From assembly GCF_000972865.1 (NCBI RefSeq), contig NZ_CP011144.1, forward strand, positions 992,001-1,056,000: a DNA stretch of 64,000 nucleotides. Reading direction: 5' to 3'. The notes beneath the pieces were generated by a model. The model ran no database searches. It had not been told where the DNA came from and saw only the letters and a program-made list of their open reading frames with translations. This DNA is from Pseudoxanthomonas suwonensis. Its GTDB lineage: Bacteria > Pseudomonadota > Gammaproteobacteria > Xanthomonadales > Xanthomonadaceae. The position numbers were made by a program, and so were the translations under genes. Below are positions 28,356 through 37,461 of the stretch, in pieces (within the stretch, counting starts at the first letter, position 1; the number at the start of each line of letters is the position of its first letter).

Positions 28356-28706
28356 AGGGGTTCCAGGCGACTGCGGTCGCCGCTCACGAAAGGGGGATCG
28401 GGCGCGGAGTTTAGCCGGCGGGCCGGCTACGGGCAAGTCGGGCAGCTGAACGATCCTTTGCAATCAATCGCTTAGCCCTTGAAACGCTCGACGCCAGTTC
28501 CGCAGGAGCCGGGCATGGCCAGCGCGCGGTGCCGTCAAGAACGGTGCCCTCACGGCTCCGGCACTCCTTCAGCCGTTGGAGGAGCCGGGTTCAGCCGGCG
28601 CCACGGCGGCGGTGGCACAGGCGACGCCTTCAATTGTTCCGACGCCCGTGTCGCCCACTGAAGTGGGCTCCTACAGGGGCAGTGCCGATCACCCGGGCGG
28701 TGGAGC
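28356..28706. other. 351-base spacer between gmk and rpoZ
   Basis: Holds one full REP unit and, near 28498-28530, a fragment resembling a REP head (CGCAGGAGCCGGGCATGGCC). The 90 bases nearest rpoZ are AT-richer and probably hold its promoter. No gene seen. Confidence 0.5.
28577..28675. repeat. GTAG REP unit, head altered
   Basis: Head TGGAGGAGCCGGGTTCAGCC; inverted end CACTGAAGTGGGCTCCTACA. In the right-hand hairpin the usual GACTGAAGTCAG has become CACTGAAGTGGG, which keeps the pairing. Confidence 0.85.
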
Positions 28707-29336
28707 TCAGGCGTCCGGCGCCAGCAGCGCCGCGATCAGGCCACCGTGCCGGGTCTGCTGCTGCGCCCGGCGCAGGCGACTGGCGGTGAACACCGCGCAC
28801 ATGTCGTCCACCGCGGTCTCGAACACCTCGTTGACGATCACGTAGTCGAACTCGGCGTAGTGCGACATCTCCTCGCGCGCGGCCGCCAGCCGCTGCGCGA
28901 TCACCGCCTCGCTGTCCTGGCCGCGGTGGCGCATGCGCTGCTCCAGCGCCTCGCGCGACGGCGGCAGGATGAACACGCTGATCGCATCGGGCACCTTGGC
29001 CCGCACCTGCGCCGCACCCTGCCAGTCGATCTCCAGCAGCACGTCGTGGCCGGCGGCCAGCTGCGGCTCCACCGACTGCCGCGCGGTGCCCTTCCAGTCG
29101 CCGTGCACGCGGGCGTACTCGAAGAAGTCGCCGGCGTCGATCATGCGCTGGAACTCGTCGGCCGGGACGAAGTGGTAGTGCTGGGCATGGCGCTCGCCCG
29201 GGCGCGGCGCGCGCGAGGTGAACGAGATCGACAGGCGGATCTGCGGATCGCGCGCCAGCACCGCGTTGACGATGCTGCTCTTGCCCGCGCCCGAGGGCGC
29301 GGCGACGACGAAGAGGGTGCCTCGCATCTGGCTCAT
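28707..29336 (-). CDS. gmk: Guanylate kinase
   Basis: Phosphorylates GMP to GDP with ATP. 209 residues. The P-loop APSGAGKSS is near the N-terminus (about residues 13-21), and the GMP-binding FTSRAPRPGE and FFEYARVHG segments follow. The start at 29336 overlaps the yicC stop as ATGA, giving tight coupling in a yicC-gmk operon, the usual arrangement. Confidence 0.96.
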   Translation of the reverse strand: MSQMRGTLFVVAAPSGAGKSSIVNAVLARDPQIRLSISFTSRAPRPGERHAQHYHFVPADEFQRMIDAGDFFEYARVHGDWKGTARQSVEPQLAAGHDVLLEIDWQGAAQVRAKVPDAISVFILPPSREALEQRMRHRGQDSEAVIAQRLAAAREEMSHYAEFDYVIVNEVFETAVDDMCAVFTASRLRRAQQQTRHGGLIAALLAPDA

Positions 29337-30193
29337 TCGATGTTCTGTACCTGTTCGCGGACCTGGTCGATCAGCACCTTCAGCTCTACCGCGGCGGCCG
29401 AGGTGCGCGCGTCCACCGACTTGGAGCCCAGGGTATTGGCCTCGCGGTTGAATTCCTGCAGCAGGAAGTCCAGGCGCCGGCCCACCGGCTCGCGCTGGCC
29501 GAGCACGCGACGGATCTCGACGAGGTGGCTGCCGAGCCGGTCCAGCTCCTCGTCCACGTCCAGCTTCTGCAGCCACAGCACCAGTTCCTGCTCGGTGCGG
29601 CCCGGGTCGACCGGGTGCGGCAGGTCGGCCAGGCGCGCGGCCAGCTTGGCGCGCTGGCCCTCGCGGATCGCCGGGATCAGTTCGCGCACCTGCACGGCGA
29701 TGCGTTCGATCGCATCCACCCGCTCGGAAATCGCCGCGGCCAGCTTGGCGCCCTCGCGCTCGCGCGCGGCGACGAAGTCGTCCAGCACCCGGTCCAGCAG
29801 CTCCAGCGCCTGCGCCTGCAGTGCCTCGCCGTCGGCGGCCGGCGCCTGCAGCACGCCGGGCAGCTGCAGCAGCTCGGTGAACTCCACCCGCAACCGCGGG
29901 AAATTCGCGTCCAGCCGCTGCGCCAGGGCGCCCAGCTGTTCCAGCAGCGGCTCGTTGACCGCCAGCGAAACCGCCGCCTCCGGTGCGCGCAGGCGCAGCG
30001 CCAGGTCCAGCTTGCCGCGCTGGATCCGCGCGGCGACCCGTTCGCGCAGCGCCGGTTCCAGCACGCGCAGTTCGTCGGCCAGGCGCAGGCCGATCTCGAG
30101 GAAGCGATGGTTGACCGAGCGCAGTTCGCAGCCCAGTACGCCCCAGGGGGTGCCGCGTTCGCCGCTGGCGAAGGCGGTCATGCTACGGATCAT
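29333..30193 (-). CDS. yicC: YicC-family endoribonuclease
   Basis: 286 residues. YicC of E. coli is an endoribonuclease that helps destroy the small RNA RyhB; the family is widespread. The N-terminus MIRSMTAFASGE, the RSVNHRFLEIGLRL region and the C-terminal GRRLDFLLQEFNREANTLGSK signature are all present. The stop overlaps the gmk start. The gene is divergent from rph across 144 bases. Confidence 0.94.
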   Translation of the reverse strand: MIRSMTAFASGERGTPWGVLGCELRSVNHRFLEIGLRLADELRVLEPALRERVAARIQRGKLDLALRLRAPEAAVSLAVNEPLLEQLGALAQRLDANFPRLRVEFTELLQLPGVLQAPAADGEALQAQALELLDRVLDDFVAAREREGAKLAAAISERVDAIERIAVQVRELIPAIREGQRAKLAARLADLPHPVDPGRTEQELVLWLQKLDVDEELDRLGSHLVEIRRVLGQREPVGRRLDFLLQEFNREANTLGSKSVDARTSAAAVELKVLIDQVREQVQNIE

Positions 30194-30337
30194 GCAGGGT
30201 CCTTCTGTGGTCGCGCGCCGGTGACGGGCACGGGCGGCAAGGCGCGAATGTTAATCTAGCTGGCCCTTCGCGGCACCCCGCGCCGCCGGCCGGCCCGGCG
30301 CGCCCGGCATACCCCCCTCGCCCACGGAAACCCCCGC

Positions 30338-31066
30338 ATGACCTTCGTCCGCCCCAGTGGCCGCGCCTCCGACCAGTTGCGCGAAGTGCGCATCGAACGC
30401 GGCTTCACCCGCCACGCCGAGGGTTCGGTGCTGGTCAGCTTCGGCGATACCCGGGTGCTGTGCACCGCCAGCGTCGAGGGCAAGGTGCCGTCGTTCCTGC
30501 GCGGCAAGGGCGAAGGCTGGGTCACCGCCGAGTACGGGATGCTGCCGCGCTCCACCCACAGCCGTTCCGACCGCGAGGCCGCGCGCGGCAAGCAGGGCGG
30601 GCGCACCCTGGAGATCCAGCGCCTGATCGGCCGCACCATGCGCGCCTGCGTCGACCGCGGCGCGCTGGGCGAACGCACCATCGTCCTGGACTGCGACGTG
30701 CTGCAGGCCGACGGCGGCACCCGCACCGCGGCGATCACCGGCGCCTACGTCGCCCTGGTCGACGCGGTGCGCTGGCTGCAGGCGCGGCGCGAGATCGCGC
30801 GCGACCCGGTGTACGGCGCGGTGGCGGCGGTGTCGGTGGGCGTGTACCAGGGCATGCCGGTGCTGGACCTGGACTATGCCGAGGACAGCGCCTGCGACAC
30901 CGACATGAACGTGGTGATGAACGACGGCGGCGGGTTCATCGAACTGCAGGGCACCGCCGAGGGCCACGCCTTCCGCCGCACCGAGCTCGACGCGCTGCTG
31001 GCGCTGGCCGAGAAAGGCATCGGCGAACTGTTCGCCGCGCAGCGGGCGGCGCTGACGCAGCCCTGA
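30338..31066 (+). CDS. rph: Ribonuclease PH
   Basis: Phosphorolytic 3'-5' exoribonuclease that trims tRNA 3' ends. 242 residues. The conserved N-terminal [15 protein letters not shown], the [24 protein letters not shown] segment and the phosphate-binding [18 protein letters not shown] are complete, so unlike the frameshifted gene of E. coli K-12 this one looks active. rdgB follows on the same strand after a 140-base spacer with an inverted repeat. Confidence 0.96.
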   Translation: MTFVRPSGRASDQLREVRIERGFTRHAEGSVLVSFGDTRVLCTASVEGKVPSFLRGKGEGWVTAEYGMLPRSTHSRSDREAARGKQGGRTLEIQRLIGRTMRACVDRGALGERTIVLDCDVLQADGGTRTAAITGAYVALVDAVRWLQARREIARDPVYGAVAAVSVGVYQGMPVLDLDYAEDSACDTDMNVVMNDGGGFIELQGTAEGHAFRRTELDALLALAEKGIGELFAAQRAALTQP

Positions 31067-31074
31067 AGCAGCCC

Positions 31075-31157
31075 AAAAGGGGTCAGAGTGAATTTCGCAG
31101 CATGCGCCCCTTCCGACCTGATGGATCTCTGGGGCGAAATTCACTCTGACCCCTTTT
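31075..31157. mobile_element. Short inverted-repeat element, GGGGTCAGAGTGAATTTCGC type
   Basis: Perfect 24-bp inverted ends, 31075-31098 and 31134-31157, each containing GGGGTCAGAGTGAATTTCGC next to an A or T run, flank a 35-base centre. It lies alone between rph and rdgB. The motif recurs in many proteobacterial genomes near small transposases, from memory; none is present here, so it would be a non-autonomous relic or a bidirectional transcription-stop hairpin. Confidence 0.65.
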
Positions 31158-31206
31158 TGGCCGCCCCCTTTTTAGCCCCCTGACTCCTTTTGGATTTCTT
31201 TTCGCG

Positions 31207-31857
31207 ATGAGACTGGTCCTCGCCAGCGGCAACCCCGGCAAGCTCGCCGAGCTGCGGGCGCTGCTGGCCGACAGCGGCGCCAGCCTGCTCCCGCAGGCCG
31301 AACTGGGCGTGGCCGACGTCGAGGAGACCGGCCTGAGCTTCGTCGAGAACGCGCTGCTGAAGGCACGCCACGCCGCGCGCGCGACCGGCCTGCCGGCGCT
31401 CGCCGACGATTCGGGCCTGTGCGTGGACGCGCTCGGCGGCGCGCCGGGGCTGTATTCGGCGCGCTACGCCGGCGGCCACGGCGACAGCGCGGCCAACATC
31501 GTCCGGCTGCTGGGCGAGCTGGACGGGCTGAACCCGCAGTGGCGCACCGCCCACTTCTACGCGGTGGTCGTGCTGCTGCGCCACGCCGACGATCCGCAGC
31601 CACTCATCGCCGAGGGCGTCTGGCCCGGAATCATCCTCGATGCGCCGCGCGGCAGCGGCGGCTTCGGCTACGACCCGGTATTCCTCGACACCGAGCACGG
31701 CCTGTCGGCGGCCGAACTGGATCCGGCGCTGAAGAACCGGATCAGCCACCGCGGCCGCGCCCTGGAGCAGCTGCGCGCGCGCCTGCCGGCGGCCCTGGCA
31801 GCGCTACGCGAAAAGGGCTCCGCCGGCCCAAGCAAGCCTCCATGCCCCCCGCCCTGA
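31207..31857 (+). CDS. rdgB: RdgB/HAM1 family non-canonical purine NTP pyrophosphatase
   Basis: Removes ITP, dITP and XTP from the nucleotide pool. 216 residues, slightly long because of a proline-rich tail (SAGPSKPPCPPP). The N-terminal LASGNPGKLAEL, the ADDSGLCVDALGGAPGLYSARYAG block and FGYDPVF are the family motifs. Its last 16 bases overlap the start of hemW in another frame. Confidence 0.95.
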   Translation: MRLVLASGNPGKLAELRALLADSGASLLPQAELGVADVEETGLSFVENALLKARHAARATGLPALADDSGLCVDALGGAPGLYSARYAGGHGDSAANIVRLLGELDGLNPQWRTAHFYAVVVLLRHADDPQPLIAEGVWPGIILDAPRGSGGFGYDPVFLDTEHGLSAAELDPALKNRISHRGRALEQLRARLPAALAALREKGSAGPSKPPCPPP

Positions 31858-32999
31858 TCCCACCGCCGCTGTCGCTGTACGTGCACCTGCCCTGGTGCGT
31901 GCGCAAGTGCCCATACTGCGACTTCAACTCGCATGCGGCCAAGGGGGCGTTGCCGTTCGACGACTACGTCGACGCGCTGGTGCGCGACCTGGAACACGAC
32001 CTGCCGCTGGTGTGGGGCCGCACCGTGCACAGCGTGTTCTTCGGCGGCGGCACCCCGAGCCTGTTCCCGCCGGAAGCCATCGACCGCATCCTGCAGGCGG
32101 CCAGCGCGCGCCTGCGCTTCGCCCCCGACGCGGAGATCACCCTGGAGGCCAACCCCGGCACCGCCGAGCACGGCCGCTTCGACGGCTACCGCGCCGCCGG
32201 CGTGAACCGGATCAGCTTCGGCATCCAGAGCTTCGACGACGGCTGCCTGCGACGGCTGGGCCGGATCCACGACAGCAGCGAGGCCGAGGCGGCGGTGAAG
32301 CTGGCCCAGGATGCCGGCTTCGACAACCTCAACCTGGACCTGATGTACGCCCTGCCCGGCCAGGACCTGGCGATGGCCGAGACCGACCTGGAGCGCGCCT
32401 TCGCCCTGCAGCCGGCGCACGTCAGCCACTACCAGCTCACCCTGGAACCGAACACCGTGTTCTTCGCCCGGCCGCCGCAGGGCATCCCCGACGAAGACGG
32501 CGCCTGGGACATCCAGGAACGCTGCCAGGCGCTGCTGGCACAGGCCGGTTACGGCCACTACGAGACCAGCGCCTACGCGCGGCCCGGCCAGCAGTGCGCA
32601 CACAACCTCAACTACTGGCGCTATGGCGACTACCTGGGGATCGGCGCCGGCGCCCACGGCAAGATCACCCTCGGCGCGGAGCAGGCGATCCTGCGCCGCT
32701 GGAAGCACAAGCACCCGGCCACCTGGATGGCCGCGGCCGGTAGCCCGGGCGCGATCGGCGGCGACGACCGGATCGACCCGGCACGGCGCCCGTTCGAGTT
32801 CATGCTCAACGCCCTGCGCCTGCACCAGGGCTTCGCCCTGGCCGACTTCGAGGCGCGCACCGGGCTACCCCGCGAATCCCTGCTGCCCGCGCTGGCGCGC
32901 GCGAAGGAACGGGAATGGCTGGCGATCTCGGACACCCACGTGGCGCCCACCGCCCTGGGCCGTCGCTTCGCCAACGATGTGATCGGCCTGTTCCTGTGA
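31842..32999 (+). CDS. hemW: Radical SAM heme chaperone HemW
   Basis: Coproporphyrinogen-oxidase-like radical SAM protein that binds and delivers heme. 385 residues. The cluster cysteines C19, C23 and C26 form CxxxCxxC (WCVRKCPYCDFN); the extra Cys that true HemN has in CxxxCxxCxC is missing, which favours HemW. FFGGGTPSL, NRISFGIQSF and NLDLMYALPGQ follow, then the C-terminal HemN domain. The start at 31842 overlaps rdgB, as in many relatives. Confidence 0.93.
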   Translation: MPPALIPPPLSLYVHLPWCVRKCPYCDFNSHAAKGALPFDDYVDALVRDLEHDLPLVWGRTVHSVFFGGGTPSLFPPEAIDRILQAASARLRFAPDAEITLEANPGTAEHGRFDGYRAAGVNRISFGIQSFDDGCLRRLGRIHDSSEAEAAVKLAQDAGFDNLNLDLMYALPGQDLAMAETDLERAFALQPAHVSHYQLTLEPNTVFFARPPQGIPDEDGAWDIQERCQALLAQAGYGHYETSAYARPGQQCAHNLNYWRYGDYLGIGAGAHGKITLGAEQAILRRWKHKHPATWMAAAGSPGAIGGDDRIDPARRPFEFMLNALRLHQGFALADFEARTGLPRESLLPALARAKEREWLAISDTHVAPTALGRRFANDVIGLFL

Positions 33000-33084
33000 G
33001 GGCGGGCTCCGGGCGGCCCCGCGCTGTGGCCGGTCCGGCGCAAACGTGTTAAATACCGCAATCACAGGGGAGCCGGGCCACCGG

Positions 33085-35460
33085 ATGTCATCTACCATCC
33101 GTCCAACGCCGACAGCCGGTGATGTGCCGCGAACGCTCGCGAACGCATCGCTGCCGCCGCGCGTGCGCCACATCCTGGAGGCGGTCAACGAGCTGGCCGG
33201 GCAGACCCTGACCACCTCGCTCAACCTGGCCCTGAACGAGTTCGAGCGGCAGCTGTTCAAGCAGGCCGACCGCGCGCGCAGCAGCCAGCACCAGTCCGAG
33301 CACTTCGCCGAACTGCAGCGCCTGCGCCAGAACCGCGCCGACGTGGTGCCGCGCTACCTGGCCGGGCTGGAGTCCTCGCTGGCGCGGCTGCGCGAGGCCT
33401 CGGAGGCCGAGCCGGCCGAGGAGCCGGCGCCGGACCCGCTGCAGTACCAGCGCCTGACCCTGGTCGAGGACACCGACCTGGACCGCGACATCGTCCTGCG
33501 CGAGATCGGGCGGCGCGAGACGCAGCGGAGCGGCACGCCGCTGCTGCTGCTGGGCCAGCGCTTCGGCGTGCTCGCCGGGCGCCCGGCCTTCGATGCCGAG
33601 CGCCTGCCGATCGGCCCCTACGCGCTGTGCCGGGTGCTGCGCGACGCCGGCGAAGCGCTGCACATGAGCCTGGACTCGCAACTGCTGCTGTACCGGATGT
33701 TCGAGCGCCAGGTGATGGAGCGCTACGGCGAACTGGTCGAGCGGCTGAACGTGCTGCTGACCCATGAAGGCGTATTGCCGGGGCTGGTCTACCTGCCCTA
33801 CCGGCCGCGCACCCAGGGCCAGAGCCGCACGCGCGGCGCGGCGGCCGGTTCGGCCGGCGCGGTCAGCCAGCGCCCGCTGACCGGTTGGCACGGCCAGGCG
33901 CGGCCTTCAGCCTGGAGCGGGGCGCTGATGGCCGGGCTCGCGGCCCGGCAGGCGCCGGCCGGTGGCGGCGAAGCGCCGCCGACCGACGGAACAGCCACGA
34001 CGGGCGAGCAGGGCGCACCGGTGGCCGTGGCCGAGATGCCGGAGCAGGCGGTCTTCTCCGCCCTGCAGGGCATGCTCTCCGATCATCGCGGCGGCGGCGG
34101 CGCACCGGGCACCGGCGCGCAGGCCCCCGGCGTGATCCTGCCGCTGGACGCGGTGGTCAACGTGCTCGGCACGATGCAGGCCCTGCCGACCGCGACCCGC
34201 GCTCCCGGCCGCCCGCGCCGGACCATGGACGACCTGCGCCAGGCGATGCTGGCGCGCGTGCGCGAATCGCACGGCCCCGAGGCCGGGCTGTCGCAGGAGC
34301 ACAGCGACACCTTCGAGCTGCTGGGCATGCTGTACCACGAGATCGGCCGCGAGGTGCACGAGGACGCGCCGGCGCAGGACCTGCTGGAAAAGCTGCAGGT
34401 GCCGGTGGTGCGCGCGGCGGTGCAGGACCGCAGCTTCTTCGTCCGCGACCAGCACCCGGCGCGCGAGCTGCTCAATTCCGTCGCCGAATCCGGCGCCACC
34501 TGGCTGGCCGACGACGACGCCGACCCGCAGCTGGTCCTGCGCCTGGAACAGGCCGTGGACAAGGTGGTGGAGGAGTACGACGGCGACGAGACCGTGTTCG
34601 AGCGCGCCAACCGCGAGGTGCAGGAACACTACCGGACGCATGCGCACAAGGCCGAGGTCAGCGAACGCCGCCAGGTCGAGGCCGCGCGCGGCCGCGATCG
34701 CCTGGAGACGGCCAAGCGCAACGCCACCGATGCCATCGCCGCGCGCCTGCGCGGGCGCAAGCCGCCGCAATTCGTGCAGGCGCTGCTGAACCAGGCCTGG
34801 GCCGACGTGCTGACCCTGACCGCGCTGCGCCACGGCGAGGAGTCGCCGGAGTGGCGCGAGCGCGAGGAAGCGACCGAACGCATCGTCGAGATCACCTGCG
34901 CCGCCGACGCGCCGTCCGACCCGGAACTGGCCGGGCAGATCGACACCGCGCTGCGCCAGGTCGGCTACCACGAGGACGAGGCCAGCGCGATCGCGCGCCG
35001 GCTCTCGCGCAGCGACGACGACGAGAGCACCTCGCGCACCGAACTGACCGCCAAGCTCAAGGCGCGCGCGCGCCTGGGCGAAGGCGAGCACGGCGAGGCG
35101 AAGAAGGTGAAGCTGCCGCCGCGCACCACCGATGAGCAGGCCTGCTACGAGCACCTGCGCACGCTGCCGTTCGGCACCTGGTTCGAGTTCGTGTTCAACC
35201 AGCAGGGCGACGTGCGCCGGCAGCGGCTGTCGTGGTACAGCCCGGTCACCGACAACGCGCTGTTCGTCAATTCGCGCGGGCACAAGGTCGGCGAGCAGTC
35301 GCTCGACAGCCTGGCGCGGCTGATGGCGCAGGGCCAGGCGCGGGTCGTCACCGAGGACAAGGGCCGGCTGATCGACCGTGCCTGGCAGGCCACGCTGCGC
35401 GCGCTGCGCGGCCTGGCCGGCCGGCCCGCGACCGGCGCCCTGGGAGCGGCAGGCGCATGA
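33085..35460 (+). CDS. DUF1631 family protein
   Basis: 791 residues, matching the DUF1631 family (sometimes wrongly labelled thymidine phosphorylase) known from Xanthomonads and Pseudomonads; function unknown. It is largely helical and acidic with a low-complexity linker (about residues 240-320). The last ~110 residues differ: they look like a small beta-barrel (LPFGTWFEFVFNQQGDVRRQRLSWYSP, NALFVNSRGHK), reminiscent of a PilZ-like fold. The ATG at 33085 is preferred to a GTG 13 codons upstream because GGGGAG precedes it. The stop overlaps the start of a PilZ gene (ATGA). Confidence 0.85.
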   Translation: MSSTIRPTPTAGDVPRTLANASLPPRVRHILEAVNELAGQTLTTSLNLALNEFERQLFKQADRARSSQHQSEHFAELQRLRQNRADVVPRYLAGLESSLARLREASEAEPAEEPAPDPLQYQRLTLVEDTDLDRDIVLREIGRRETQRSGTPLLLLGQRFGVLAGRPAFDAERLPIGPYALCRVLRDAGEALHMSLDSQLLLYRMFERQVMERYGELVERLNVLLTHEGVLPGLVYLPYRPRTQGQSRTRGAAAGSAGAVSQRPLTGWHGQARPSAWSGALMAGLAARQAPAGGGEAPPTDGTATTGEQGAPVAVAEMPEQAVFSALQGMLSDHRGGGGAPGTGAQAPGVILPLDAVVNVLGTMQALPTATRAPGRPRRTMDDLRQAMLARVRESHGPEAGLSQEHSDTFELLGMLYHEIGREVHEDAPAQDLLEKLQVPVVRAAVQDRSFFVRDQHPARELLNSVAESGATWLADDDADPQLVLRLEQAVDKVVEEYDGDETVFERANREVQEHYRTHAHKAEVSERRQVEAARGRDRLETAKRNATDAIAARLRGRKPPQFVQALLNQAWADVLTLTALRHGEESPEWREREEATERIVEITCAADAPSDPELAGQIDTALRQVGYHEDEASAIARRLSRSDDDESTSRTELTAKLKARARLGEGEHGEAKKVKLPPRTTDEQACYEHLRTLPFGTWFEFVFNQQGDVRRQRLSWYSPVTDNALFVNSRGHKVGEQSLDSLARLMAQGQARVVTEDKGRLIDRAWQATLRALRGLAGRPATGALGAAGA

Positions 35461-35801
35461 TCCACGACGCCCGCCGCGCCCCGCGCCGCCACGTCACCGA
35501 CAGCGTGCCGGTGATCGACACGATGACCGACGGGATCGTCGGCCAGCTGGGCAACCTGTCGGAAAGCGGCATGCTGCTGATCGCTTCGGCGCCGCTGGTC
35601 GAGGATGGGCTGTACCAGTTGCGCTTCCACCTAGGCGGTCGCAGTTCGCCGATCAATGTCGGCGTGCACGTGCTGTGGTCGGTGGCGGCCAACACGCCGG
35701 GCCAGAGCTGGTGCGGGTTCCGCTTCCTGACCATCTCCGAAGAGCAGCGCGCGCACATCCGCGAATGGGTCCAGGCCGGCGAGGAAGCCACCGCGGGCTG
35801 A
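35457..35801 (+). CDS. PilZ domain protein
   Basis: 114 residues, a stand-alone PilZ domain, the usual c-di-GMP receptor. The N-terminal arginine motif (RRAPRRH, residues 6-12) and the second motif NLSESGMLL (about 33-41) correspond to RxxxR and (D/N)xSxxG, so binding is plausible. Its ATG overlaps the DUF1631 stop by four bases, implying matched synthesis of the two proteins. pepQ follows 89 bases later. Confidence 0.85.
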   Translation: MIHDARRAPRRHVTDSVPVIDTMTDGIVGQLGNLSESGMLLIASAPLVEDGLYQLRFHLGGRSSPINVGVHVLWSVAANTPGQSWCGFRFLTISEEQRAHIREWVQAGEEATAG

Positions 35802-35890
35802 GTCGCTGTGCTGCCGGTATCCGGCGAACGATCACTTCGTCCCACGCGGTATCGGGCAAAATGGCGCCCTTTCCCCCGAGCGTCCCGCCG

Positions 35891-37213
35891 ATGAACGCCG
35901 CCGATCCCACTTCGCTCTATCCGCAGCACCTGGCCACGCTGCGCGCGCGCGCCGACGAGGCGCTGGCGCGCAGTGGCCATGACCACCTGCTGATCCCCAG
36001 CGGCCGCCGCCACTACCAGCTGTTCGACGATCGCGACTATCCGTTCGCGGTCAATCCGCACTTCAAACACTGGCTGCCGCTCACCCGGGTTACCGACAGC
36101 TGGCTGGTGTACACGCCCGGGCAGCGGCCGAAGGTCGTCTACCTGCAGCCGTTCGACTACTGGCACGTGGTGCCGGAGGCGCCGAATGGCTGGTGGGTCG
36201 AGCACTTCGACGTGCAGGTGATCCGCACGCCGGAGGAGGCACTGCCGTTGCTGCCCGGACCGGCCGCGCGCTGCGCGATCCTGGGCGAGGCCAACAGCGC
36301 GCTCGGCGACTACTTGCCGAACAATCCGGCCGCGGCGCTGGACTACCTGCACTACCAGCGTTCGTACAAGACCCCGTACGAGGTGGCGCTGATGCGCGTG
36401 GCCCAGCGCAGGGCCGCGCATGCGCACCGCGCCGCCGAGCGTGCCTTCCGCGCCGGCGCCGGCGAATTCGACATCCACATGGCCTACTGCGAGGCCGCGC
36501 GCCAGGACGCGACCGAGGTGCCGTACCAGAACATCGTCGCGCTCAACACGCACGGAGCGGTGCTGCACTACACCGAGCTGGATCGCGATCCCCCGACCGA
36601 GTCGCTGAGCTTCCTGATCGACGCCGGCGCCAGCCACTGCGGCTACGCCGCCGACATCACCCGTACCTATGCCGCCGACCGCGGCAGCGACTTCCAGGCG
36701 ATGATCGACGCGGTCGACGCGGCGCAGCAGGCGATGTGCGCGGGCGTGCGCGCCGGGGTCGACTACCGGCAGCTGCACGTGGATGCGCACCTGGCGCTGA
36801 TGGGCATCCTGCGTGATTTCGGCGTGCTGAGGGTCTCGCCGGAAGCGGCGCTGGCCACCGGGGTGAGCGCGGCGTTCTTCCCGCACGGCCTCGGCCACCC
36901 GATCGGCCTGCAGGTGCACGACGTGGCCGGCTTCGCCGCCAGCGACAGCGGCGGCACGATCCCGCGCCCGGAAGGCCATCCCTACCTGCGCATGACCCGG
37001 GTGCTCGAGCCGGGCATGGTGGTCACCATCGAACCGGGCCTGTACTTCATCGACATGCTGCTGGACGAGGTCAAGAAGAACGGCCACGCCGCCAGCGTCG
37101 ACTGGGCGCGGGTGGACGAGTTCCGCCCGTACGGGGGCATCCGCATCGAGGACGACGTGCTGTGTACCGGCGACGCGGCGGAGAACCTGACCCGGCCGGC
37201 GTTCGCGGGCTGA
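35891..37213 (+). CDS. pepQ: Xaa-Pro dipeptidase
   Basis: Cleaves X-Pro dipeptides; M24B metallopeptidase in the cytoplasm. 440 residues. Dinuclear metal ligands are visible: the Asp pair in LIDAGASHCGYAADITRTY, the His in FPHGLGHPIGLQVHD, and the Glu residues in VTIEPGLYF and GGIRIEDD. The start at 35891 (MNAADPTSLY) fits the family; an ATG ten codons earlier (MAPFPPSVPP) is less likely. Two REP units follow the stop. Confidence 0.93.
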   Translation: MNAADPTSLYPQHLATLRARADEALARSGHDHLLIPSGRRHYQLFDDRDYPFAVNPHFKHWLPLTRVTDSWLVYTPGQRPKVVYLQPFDYWHVVPEAPNGWWVEHFDVQVIRTPEEALPLLPGPAARCAILGEANSALGDYLPNNPAAALDYLHYQRSYKTPYEVALMRVAQRRAAHAHRAAERAFRAGAGEFDIHMAYCEAARQDATEVPYQNIVALNTHGAVLHYTELDRDPPTESLSFLIDAGASHCGYAADITRTYAADRGSDFQAMIDAVDAAQQAMCAGVRAGVDYRQLHVDAHLALMGILRDFGVLRVSPEAALATGVSAAFFPHGLGHPIGLQVHDVAGFAASDSGGTIPRPEGHPYLRMTRVLEPGMVVTIEPGLYFIDMLLDEVKKNGHAASVDWARVDEFRPYGGIRIEDDVLCTGDAAENLTRPAFAG

Positions 37214-37230
37214 CGCGGGCTTCGTACCAT

Positions 37231-37327
37231 CGCAGGAGCCGGGCTTGCCCGCGACCCGACGCCGTCGGCACAGGCGACGCTCTCGTGATTCCGACGCCCG
37301 TGTCGCCGACTGAAGTCAGCTCCTACA
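37231..37327. repeat. GTAG REP unit, head altered
   Basis: Head CGCAGGAGCCGGGCTTGCCC; canonical inverted end GTCAGCTCCTACA. Starts 18 bases after pepQ. Confidence 0.85.
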
Positions 37328-37348
37328 AAAGAGCGGCGGCGAGGCTGT

Positions 37349-37445
37349 TGTAGGAGCCGGGTTCAGCCGGCGACCCGACGCCGGCGGCCCAGGCGATGCC
37401 CTCTCGATTCCGACGCCGGTGTCGCCTGCAAGCCGGTCTCCTGCA
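37349..37445. repeat. GTAG REP unit, tail altered
   Basis: Head TGTAGGAGCCGGGTTCAGCC; tail AAGCCGGTCTCCTGCA. It ends 17 bases from the stop of the convergent TetR gene. Confidence 0.85.
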
Positions 37446-37461
37446 CCCGGGACGCGCGAAC

